A stretch of 6,426 bases of DNA from NCBI GenBank assembly GCA_015486095.1, contig WFSK01000071.1, positions 1 to 6,426 of the forward strand, read 5' to 3'. The translations under genes were made by a program, and so were the position numbers. How positions within the stretch are numbered: the stretch's first letter is position 1; each line of letters starts with the position of its first letter. The DNA comes from Thermotogae bacterium (GTDB taxonomy: Bacteria; Thermotogota; Thermotogae; B3-G13). This document shows positions 1 to 5,059 of this stretch, one piece after another. Below the pieces are notes generated by a model. It was not told where the DNA came from and did not search any database. It saw only the letters and a program-made list of their open reading frames with translations.

Positions 1-186
1 CCTGGTTGGAAGGGTTATATCACCATAGAGATATCGAATACGAACCCAATTCCCGCTGTAGTATACGCAAACGAAGGGATATCACAGATCCTCTTCTTTG
101 AAGGGGATGAGCAGTGTAGCATCACCTACGGGGATAGGAAAGGGAAATATCAAGATCAAACGGGCATCTGGTTGCCAAGAATATGA
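1..186 (+). CDS. dcd: dCTP deaminase, C-terminal part (5' end outside window)
   Basis: Frame 1 is open from the first base to a TGA at 184-186 and gives the last 61 residues of a dCTP deaminase. This enzyme converts dCTP to dUTP and ammonia in the cytoplasm, feeding dUMP and thymidylate synthesis. The visible part starts at the PGWKGYITIEISNT strand, passes through a YANEGISQILF segment, and ends with DRKGKYQDQTG and a short LPRI tail. Both the sequence and the tail resemble the roughly 188-residue Pseudomonas-type enzyme more than the E. coli type. The C-terminal segment is known in the family to close over the bound nucleotide. The usual KYQGQ reads KYQDQ here, a single substitution. The catalytic glutamate and the N-terminal half lie outside the window. 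The stop codon overlaps the promoter of the following tRNA. The family call is firm; whether the enzyme is also a dUTPase cannot be judged from this part. Confidence 0.93.
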   Translation, partial: PGWKGYITIEISNTNPIPAVVYANEGISQILFFEGDEQCSITYGDRKGKYQDQTGIWLPRI

Positions 187-192
187 TATAAT
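184..192 (+). promoter_or_regulatory. Extended -10 promoter of the tRNA-Ser gene
   Basis: The sequence TGATATAAT is a perfect match to the extended -10 consensus TGnTATAAT, with the hexamer at 187-192. Its TG is part of the dcd stop codon. No good -35 box is seen 16-18 bases upstream (around 163-170), which fits an extended -10 promoter that does not need one. Counting the last base of the hexamer as -7 puts the start site at 199, the first base of the tRNA. As no terminator is seen after the tRNA, the promoter may also serve lgt and the genes behind it. This is predicted from sequence only. Confidence 0.65.
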
Positions 193-198
193 ACCTGA

Positions 199-284
199 GG
201 AGGCGTGCCCGAATTGGTTAAGGGGTCGGTCTTGAAAATCGATGGTTGCTTTGCACCATCTGGGTTCGAGTCCCAGCGCCTCCG
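199..284 (+). tRNA. tRNA-Ser (anticodon UGA)
   Basis: The 86-base cloverleaf can be folded by hand. The acceptor stem GGAGGCG (199-205) pairs with CGCCTCC (277-283), followed by discriminator G284, as expected for serine. The anticodon stem 226-230/238-242 includes one G-U pair and closes a seven-base loop with TGA at 233-235, which reads UCA and, by wobble, other UCN codons. A long variable arm (about 243-259, GGTTGC paired with GCACC around a TTT loop, one bulge) is the class II hallmark of serine tRNAs. The T arm CTGGG-TTCGAGT-CCCAG (260-276) is complete. The 3' CCA is not encoded (CTG follows), so a CCA-adding enzyme is needed. The gene sits 12 bases after dcd and 39 bases before lgt, with no terminator on either side. 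Confidence 0.97.
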
Positions 285-304
285 CTGTTCGATGAATATC
301 ATTT

Positions 305-311
305 AAAGGGG
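305..311 (+). promoter_or_regulatory. Possible ribosome binding site for lgt
   Basis: AAAGGGG lies 12 bases before the TTG at 324, a rather long spacing. It is the only purine-rich site near that start. It is even less suited to the ATG at 313, which begins one base after it and opens a frame of only six codons. It supports the long form of Lgt but does not prove it. Confidence 0.4.
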
Positions 312-323
312 TATGAATAGATA

Positions 324-1223
324 TTGCAAATAAGGTTGAGAAGAAGAAATGAATTCATCTTTTTCATATCCAGCGTGATCGCAGCCCTCATTTTACCTTT
401 CTTTTTCAATTGGGTTGAGATGGTGTTTAAAGGTAATGCCCGTCCAAATCCCATTGCCATATCCATAGGTGTGATAGAGATCAGATGGTACGCTTTGATA
501 ATAGTTTCTGCAATAATAATAGGCTATTTAATAGCAGTTAATCAAGCAAAAAAAGAGGGGGCAAACGAGGATGATTTAATATCTAACTTAGTGTTGGGTA
601 TTGTACTCGGGTTAATAGGGGCACGTTTATATTACGTGCTCTTTAATTTATCATATTACTTCGCTAATCCGGCTGAAATCATAAGGACATGGCATGGGGG
701 ACTTGCGATTCATGGTGCAGTTATCGGAGCGATCCTATCCGTGTTTTTATATACTCGTTTGAAGAAGAACTGCTCTTACGGTTTTTGGCAGGCATTAGAC
801 TGGTTTGCTATGGTAGTTCCTTTGGGTCAGGCGATGGGGCGATGGGGTAATTTCATGAATCAGGAGGCATTTGGTACCCCAACGAATCTGCCCTGGAAGA
901 TGTATATCGCCAGATCTCACCGACCACTCCAGTATCTCCAATACAAATATTTTCATCCCACCTTTTTATATGAATCTATTTGGGATATCATCACATTTAT
1001 CGTGGTGTACTCTTATGTAAAGAAATATAGGAGGCATTTTGGGGAAGGAGTGAGTTTGTATTTCATATTGTACTCTATTGGCAGGTTCTTCGTGGAGGGA
1101 CTTAGGACAGATAGCCTTTATTGGGGCAAGATCAGGGTAGCTCAGTTGATGAGCGCTTTGTTGATAGGTTTAGGAGTATTGGGGTTGTTTTTCTTTAGAC
1201 TCAGAAATGTAGAAAGGGAATGA
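324..1223 (+). CDS. lgt: Prolipoprotein diacylglyceryl transferase Lgt
   Basis: Lgt moves diacylglycerol from phosphatidylglycerol to the lipobox cysteine of prelipoproteins, the first step of lipoprotein maturation in the inner membrane. The 299 residues form a multi-pass membrane protein. Family landmarks are present: RWY (54-56, equivalent to E. coli Y26), IHGAVIG (129-135, with H130 for H103), the signature GRWGNFMNQEAFG (172-184, with R173, N176, E181 and G184 for R143, N146, E151 and G154), HPTFLYES (211-218), and RFFVE (254-258, with R254 and E258 for R239 and E243). The usual HGG reads HGA. The protein normally begins close to the NPIAISIG segment, but here about 40 residues precede it: a basic RLRRR (4-8) and a hydrophobic stretch (11-28) that looks like an extra membrane helix. 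The TTG at 324 includes this extension; an ATG at 420 would remove most of it but has only a weak ribosome site. The family call is firm; the start is uncertain. It is the first protein gene of the four-gene set, 24 bases before murA. Confidence 0.94.
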   Translation: MQIRLRRRNEFIFFISSVIAALILPFFFNWVEMVFKGNARPNPIAISIGVIEIRWYALIIVSAIIIGYLIAVNQAKKEGANEDDLISNLVLGIVLGLIGARLYYVLFNLSYYFANPAEIIRTWHGGLAIHGAVIGAILSVFLYTRLKKNCSYGFWQALDWFAMVVPLGQAMGRWGNFMNQEAFGTPTNLPWKMYIARSHRPLQYLQYKYFHPTFLYESIWDIITFIVVYSYVKKYRRHFGEGVSLYFILYSIGRFFVEGLRTDSLYWGKIRVAQLMSALLIGLGVLGLFFFRLRNVERE

Positions 1224-1247
1224 AAAAAACAGAATGGGGGCATACGA

Positions 1248-2573
1248 ATGGGCTATATTAGAATAATGGGTGGTAGACCACTACATGGGGAACTATCTAT
1301 AAAAGGAGCGAAAAATGCAGTTCTGCCTATACTTGCTGCTTCACTTCTATGCGATGAAAAGGTCGTGATCAGGAATGTCCCAAATCTTCTGGACGTTGAT
1401 ACCATGACAACCCTCTTAGAAAGATTGGGTTGTGAAGTCGATTGGGATAGAGAGAGGGGAGTTATAGAAATAGAAAAGGGAGGAAGGATATCGATGGAAG
1501 CCCCCTATGAATTGGTGAGTAAGATGAGAGCTTCTTTCAACGTTTTAGCTCCCTTGACTCTCTTGAATGGCAGGGCATTGGTTCCTTTACCAGGTGGGTG
1601 TTCTATTGGGTATAGGCCTGTTGATCTCCACATAAAGGGTTTAGAAAGACTGGGTTTCGAGATGAGTATGATACACGGTATTGTAGAGGCCTCCATAAAG
1701 GAAAAACCGAAAGGGGCCCATATATATCTCGATTTCCCGAGCGTGGGAGCCACAGAGCACATAATGACGGCTGCGGTTCTCGCAAAGGGCGAGACTATCA
1801 TAGAAAACGCTGCTCGTGAACCGGAAGTGGAAGATTTAGCGAATTTTTTGAACCGTATGGGAGCGAATATCGAAGGTGCGGGGACTTCAACGATAAAGAT
1901 CATAGGAGTAAGGAAGTTAAAGGGAGGTGTATACTTCGTTATTCCTGATAGAATACAAGCGGGTACATATATGATAATGACCGCAGCGACTCGTGGAGAT
2001 GTCCTCTTGAAAAATGTAATGTTAGAACATCTCACTGCACCTATAGCCAAATTGAAAGATATAGGAGTGCATGTACACGAGGTGAACGATAGGGAAGTTA
2101 GGATTACAAATGACTCTGTATTCTCTGGTACGAGCATCAATGTTTTGCCTTATCCGGGTTTTCCTACCGATCTTCAGCCTCAGATAATGGCATTGCTTTC
2201 GATAGCAAAAGGGGTATCTGTGGTTAAAGAAAATGTATTCAAGAATAGATTTATGCATGTCGATGAACTAAGGAGGATGGGGGCAGATATAAGGTTGGAA
2301 GGCTCTACCGCCATAATAAATGGTATTGAAGAATTGAGTGCAGCTCCGGTTATTGCTACGGATTTGAGGGCAGGTGCTGCTCTATTGATCGCGGGATTGA
2401 TGACGCGGGGAGAAACCATCGTGAAAAATATAGAACATATCTTTAGGGGTTATAACGATATCAAAGAAAACCTTAAAAAGATTGGGGCAGATGTGGAATG
2501 GCATATGATAAGAACAAATATTAAAGGAGTGAGATTTTCCGTGAAAAATAACGATCTCATATTAGGAGGGTAA
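1248..2573 (+). CDS. murA: UDP-N-acetylglucosamine 1-carboxyvinyltransferase MurA
   Basis: MurA transfers enolpyruvate from phosphoenolpyruvate to UDP-GlcNAc in the cytoplasm, the first committed step of peptidoglycan synthesis. The inside-out alpha/beta barrel sequence is complete over 441 residues. GAKNAVLP carries K22 and N23 at the E. coli positions. The active-site loop LPGGCSIGYRPVDLHIKGLE has the catalytic cysteine at 118, the residue that fosfomycin alkylates, so the enzyme should be of the sensitive Cys type. PSVGATE is at 165-171, the general-base aspartate in FPTDLQPQ is D308, and R400 in FRGY matches E. coli R397. About 20 residues follow the usual C-terminus, making the protein longer than the common length of about 420. 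The ATG at 1248 follows GGGGG (1236-1240) by 7 bases. The last two glycine codons also form the Shine-Dalgarno sequence of mreB, five bases downstream. Confidence 0.97.
   Translation: MGYIRIMGGRPLHGELSIKGAKNAVLPILAASLLCDEKVVIRNVPNLLDVDTMTTLLERLGCEVDWDRERGVIEIEKGGRISMEAPYELVSKMRASFNVLAPLTLLNGRALVPLPGGCSIGYRPVDLHIKGLERLGFEMSMIHGIVEASIKEKPKGAHIYLDFPSVGATEHIMTAAVLAKGETIIENAAREPEVEDLANFLNRMGANIEGAGTSTIKIIGVRKLKGGVYFVIPDRIQAGTYMIMTAATRGDVLLKNVMLEHLTAPIAKLKDIGVHVHEVNDREVRITNDSVFSGTSINVLPYPGFPTDLQPQIMALLSIAKGVSVVKENVFKNRFMHVDELRRMGADIRLEGSTAIINGIEELSAAPVIATDLRAGAALLIAGLMTRGETIVKNIEHIFRGYNDIKENLKKIGADVEWHMIRTNIKGVRFSVKNNDLILGG
2564..2570 (+). promoter_or_regulatory. Ribosome binding site of mreB inside the end of murA
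   Basis: AGGAGGG is a strong Shine-Dalgarno sequence 8 bases before the mreB ATG. It lies within the last codons of murA (the final Gly-Gly), so the two genes should be translated from one message and may be translationally coupled. Confidence 0.85.
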
Positions 2574-2578
2574 GATTC

Positions 2579-3586
2579 ATGTCCAAAAACGATATTGGTA
2601 TAGACCTTGGAACAGTAAACATATTGATATATCAAAAGAAACGTGGGATAGTGGTTCAAGAGCCTTCTGTAGTTGCTATATCCAAGAATACGAAGGAAAT
2701 ACTTGCCATCGGTAATGAGGCCCGTCAGATGCTGGGTAAAACACCAGGAGATATAATAGCTTTAAGACCTATGAAAGATGGGGTGATAGCAGAGTACAGA
2801 ATCACTGAAGCAATACTGAAGCACCTTGTGAAGCGAATAATAAAGGGAACACTGATAAAACCAAATGTAGTAGTATGTGTGCCTGCAAGACTTACAGGGG
2901 TAGAGAGAAGAGCTGTTATAGAGACAACGTTGAATGCAGGGGCAAGGAGAGTTTATCTCATATCCGAGCCGATAGCGGCAGCAATAGGGGCAGGAATAAA
3001 TATAAGAGAACCTTTTGGTAACATGGTTATAGATATAGGGGGTGGAACGACTGATATAGCGATCATCTCCCTCGGTGGTATAGTGGTGAGTGATTCTATA
3101 AAGATCGGTGGTAACAAATTCGATGAGGCGATAATAAAGTATGTCAAACGGAAGTATAAGATCATCATAGGTGAAGCTACTGCGGAAAACGTAAAGATAA
3201 GCATAGGAAAGGCATACAACATTGGTGAAGATAAAGAGATGTTGATAAAGGGTAGAGAAATGGTAAGTGGGTTACCCTACGAAACTACCATAACTTCTTC
3301 TGAAATACTCGAAGCTCTGCGAGATTCTCTGGAAATGCTGATCGTAAAGGTAAAAGGTGTTCTGGAAAAGGCACCACCGGAATTATCCGCTGATATCATA
3401 GATAAAGGTATAGTTTTGACTGGTGGAGCATCTCTATTGGAAGGGATGGACGAACTCATCAGAAATGCTACAGGTGTGGATGTGATAAGGGTAGATGAAC
3501 CCATAACTTGTGTAGCTAAGGGTGCAGGTCTATCACTCGAGGATCCAGAATTATTAGAGAGGGTTTCCATGAGTTATGCAACTTGA
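2579..3586 (+). CDS. mreB: Rod-shape actin homologue, MreB/Mbl family
   Basis: This is a bacterial actin that polymerises with ATP under the inner membrane and guides the elongasome that builds the side wall. The 335 residues match the usual length. In order, the nucleotide site shows phosphate-1 IDLGTVN (8-14), SEPIAAAIGAG (129-139, keeping E130 before the proline), phosphate-2 IDIGGGTTDIA (151-161) and the adenosine motif LTGGASLLEG (280-289). EKAPPELSADIIDKGI (263-278) is also typical. The adenosine motif normally reads TGGG, here TGGA; SEP replaces the common EEP. No mreC or mreD follows, and the neighbours are murA and flgF, the context of Bacillus mbl, so it may be an Mbl-type paralogue with another mreB next to mreCD elsewhere. 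This paralogy is inference. The ATG at 2579 has an excellent ribosome site 8 bases upstream. It ends 15 bases before flgF. Confidence 0.95.
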   Translation: MSKNDIGIDLGTVNILIYQKKRGIVVQEPSVVAISKNTKEILAIGNEARQMLGKTPGDIIALRPMKDGVIAEYRITEAILKHLVKRIIKGTLIKPNVVVCVPARLTGVERRAVIETTLNAGARRVYLISEPIAAAIGAGINIREPFGNMVIDIGGGTTDIAIISLGGIVVSDSIKIGGNKFDEAIIKYVKRKYKIIIGEATAENVKISIGKAYNIGEDKEMLIKGREMVSGLPYETTITSSEILEALRDSLEMLIVKVKGVLEKAPPELSADIIDKGIVLTGGASLLEGMDELIRNATGVDVIRVDEPITCVAKGAGLSLEDPELLERVSMSYAT

Positions 3587-3587
3587 G

Positions 3588-3593
3588 AGGAGG
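3588..3593 (+). promoter_or_regulatory. Ribosome binding site deciding the TTG start of flgF
   Basis: A perfect AGGAGG begins one base after the mreB stop codon and lies 8 bases before the TTG at 3602. The next residues (VRGIYT) match the conserved N-terminus of flagellar rod proteins, so TTG is very likely the true start. Confidence 0.88.
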
Positions 3594-3601
3594 ATTTAAG
3601 C

Positions 3602-4375
3602 TTGGTACGAGGTATTTATACTGGTTGTATGGGAATGCTCGTTCAGATGGCTAAGCTCAACGTAATAGCCAACAACATAGCCAATGTTGATACACCGGGT
3701 TACAAGAAAGATTCTACATCTTTTAAGACTTTCAATCCTGTTCTCATCCATCGTATAGGTGGCAGGCCATATGTGAGATTGAAAGATCGAGTTAAAGCAA
3801 TTCCCATAGGTAAGATGGAAACGGGTGTCGTTGTGGATAGGATAACCACCAACTTTACCGAAGGTAATTATATACATACTAACTCTTCATTGGATTTCGC
3901 ACTTAAGGGAGATGGATTCTTCACGATAAGAGGAGCAGATGGAATATATAAATACACGAGAGATGGAAGATTTTCCCTCGATTCCAATGGTATGCTCGTT
4001 ACGAAGGCAGGCGAAGAGGTCTTGTCTATAACGGGAAAACCAATAAGAATAGGTGGAGAATTCACTGTAGATGAGCAGGGTTACGTATACGTAAATGGGA
4101 AGGTAACGAATAAGTTGATGATCTCTCGCTTTCAGAATAACACTGGTCTAAGGAAGATAGGAGATAACTACTTCATTCCCACTCCTCAGAGTGGGCCTCC
4201 ATTATATGACAACCAGACGAAAGTAATGCAGTATACCGTTGAGGGTTCCAATGTCAACGCTGTCAGACAGATGGTGAAGATGATAGAGGCTCAAAGGGCA
4301 TATGAGATCAACGGTAGAGTTGTTTCCACAGAGGATCAGATGTTGGACAAGGCAGTGAACAACATCCTTCGGTGA
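3602..4375 (+). CDS. flgF: Flagellar basal-body rod protein FlgF (FlhO-like)
   Basis: This 257-residue protein belongs to the flagellar rod/hook family, whose members are exported through the flagellar type III apparatus and assemble into the axial rod. The N-terminal helix region carries the family signature IANNIANVDTPGYKK (22-36). A middle part has FTEGNYIHTNSSLDFAL, GDGFFTIR (103-110) and the repeat-type motif YTRDGRFSLDSNGMLV (118-133). The C-terminal helix EGSNVNAVRQMVKMIEAQRAYE (214-235) is typical. After the signature, the sequence FKTFNPVLIHRI resembles FlgF/FlhO more than FlgG, hence the name; assignment to FlgG is the main alternative. The start is TTG behind a perfect AGGAGG. A second rod gene (flgG/flhP) usually follows, but here a terminator-like hairpin and the convergent jag gene come next. 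No other flagellar gene is in the window. Confidence 0.9.
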   Translation: MVRGIYTGCMGMLVQMAKLNVIANNIANVDTPGYKKDSTSFKTFNPVLIHRIGGRPYVRLKDRVKAIPIGKMETGVVVDRITTNFTEGNYIHTNSSLDFALKGDGFFTIRGADGIYKYTRDGRFSLDSNGMLVTKAGEEVLSITGKPIRIGGEFTVDEQGYVYVNGKVTNKLMISRFQNNTGLRKIGDNYFIPTPQSGPPLYDNQTKVMQYTVEGSNVNAVRQMVKMIEAQRAYEINGRVVSTEDQMLDKAVNNILR

Positions 4376-4376
4376 T

Positions 4377-4415
4377 TTCGAATAGATCTCCCCAAGGGTA
4401 ATTCGAACTATTTTT
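4377..4415 (+). terminator. Putative terminator after flgF
   Basis: In the 32-base gap between the convergent flgF and jag, TTCGAAT (4377-4383) and ATTCGAA (4401-4407) are perfect inverted repeats. A small inner stem CCC/GGG (4390-4392 with 4396-4398) tops an uneven internal loop. A TATTTTT run (4409-4415) follows on the + strand, overlapping the last codons of jag. This would end the lgt-murA-mreB-flgF message. No T run is present on the other side, so it is not an obvious terminator for jag. The stem is short and interrupted, so confidence is moderate. Confidence 0.5.
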
Positions 4416-5040
4416 CATCGTTTGTAGGTTCTATTACAACATATCTATAAGGTTCTATACCTTCAGAATAAGTGTGTATATCTGAATACTTTGAGAGCAA
4501 TCTATGGATCTCCTTCCTTTCCCAGGACTGCATCGGATCCAGCTTCACCTTTTCTTTCGTCTTTCTAACCATTTCTAAGGCATGATAAGCGATCTCTTCT
4601 AACTTATTCTTTCTATACTTGCTATAATGATCCACATCTACATACACGTTTACTTTGGTGTCCGTTAGATTATTTACTTGCATGTTCAATATATGTTGGA
4701 TGGAGGCTAGTATCTGTCCATGCTTGCCTATGAGAACACCCAGATTTTTGCCAGACATCTCTACATGAACCTTACGATCACCCTGTTTAACAGATATATC
4801 AGCATTTATATGGAGATATTCTAACAATGAGTTCAAGAATGCCTTTAGCTTTCTTTCGATCACTTTCTCTTTCAGCTTTATTCTTACTCTGGCATCATGT
4901 GCACCTATGAGACCGAGTAGCCCTTTTTTCTCTTTTTCAATTACTTCCACTTCTACTTCATCTTCCCGAAGATCGTATTCGTGTAAAACCCTCTGAATCG
5001 CCTCATGGACGGTTTTACCTTTTATCTCAAAGGTCTTCAT
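4408..5040 (-). CDS. jag: RNA-binding protein Jag/KhpB (Jag_N, KH and R3H domains)
   Basis: Jag, also called KhpB or SpoIIIJ-associated protein, is a cytoplasmic RNA-binding protein linked to cell elongation and division in Firmicutes, usually acting with KhpA. The 210 residues have the complete domain order. A Jag_N domain spans about 1-52 with the motif KKGLLGLIG (38-46). A charged linker and a KH domain (about 78-150) follow, the latter with the RNA-binding loop IGKHG (104-108). An R3H domain (about 151-205) has R175 and H179 in the Arg-x3-His pattern and the typical EPYRYVVIEP ending. The ATG at 5040 follows GGGAG on the minus strand (5054-5050) by 9 bases. It is 19 bases behind yidC, the classic pairing, so both should share a message. 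mnmE, which often follows jag, is absent here because flgF converges. Confidence 0.95.
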   Translation of the reverse strand: MKTFEIKGKTVHEAIQRVLHEYDLREDEVEVEVIEKEKKGLLGLIGAHDARVRIKLKEKVIERKLKAFLNSLLEYLHINADISVKQGDRKVHVEMSGKNLGVLIGKHGQILASIQHILNMQVNNLTDTKVNVYVDVDHYSKYRKNKLEEIAYHALEMVRKTKEKVKLDPMQSWERKEIHRLLSKYSDIHTYSEGIEPYRYVVIEPTNDEK

Positions 5041-5059
5041 ATGTTAACTCTCCCTTCTT

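Noticed and set aside
172..177. TTGCCA as a -35 box for the tRNA promoter
   Set aside because: It is only 9 bases from the TATAAT, far short of the needed 16-18; the extended -10 explains the promoter without it.
285..323. Terminator or riboswitch between tRNA-Ser and lgt
   Set aside because: The 39 bases show no stable inverted repeat or T run and are too short for a known riboswitch.
313..333. Six-codon frame (MNRYCK) overlapping the lgt start as a leader peptide
   Set aside because: Its ATG is only one base after the AAAGGGG site, too close for good initiation, and no attenuator-like hairpin follows. A role in reinitiation cannot be excluded but is unsupported.
420..422. ATG as the true start of lgt
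   Set aside because: It has only a weak ribosome site, and the upstream codons encode a charged-then-hydrophobic segment with consistent membrane topology, so the longer form is preferred. This is not certain.
1505..2140. Long 211-codon open frame on the minus strand inside murA
   Set aside because: It lies wholly antisense to a fully conserved murA, its translation resembles no family I know, and a shadow frame of this size is expected opposite a codon-biased gene.
3602..3628. Possible lipobox in FlgF around Cys9 (YTGC)
   Set aside because: There is no hydrophobic signal sequence, and flagellar rod proteins leave by the flagellar export apparatus; the cysteine is only an unusual substitution.
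4377..4407. The convergent-gap hairpin as a two-way terminator
   Set aside because: The minus-strand side is followed by AATCACCG rather than a T run, so only + strand termination is supported.
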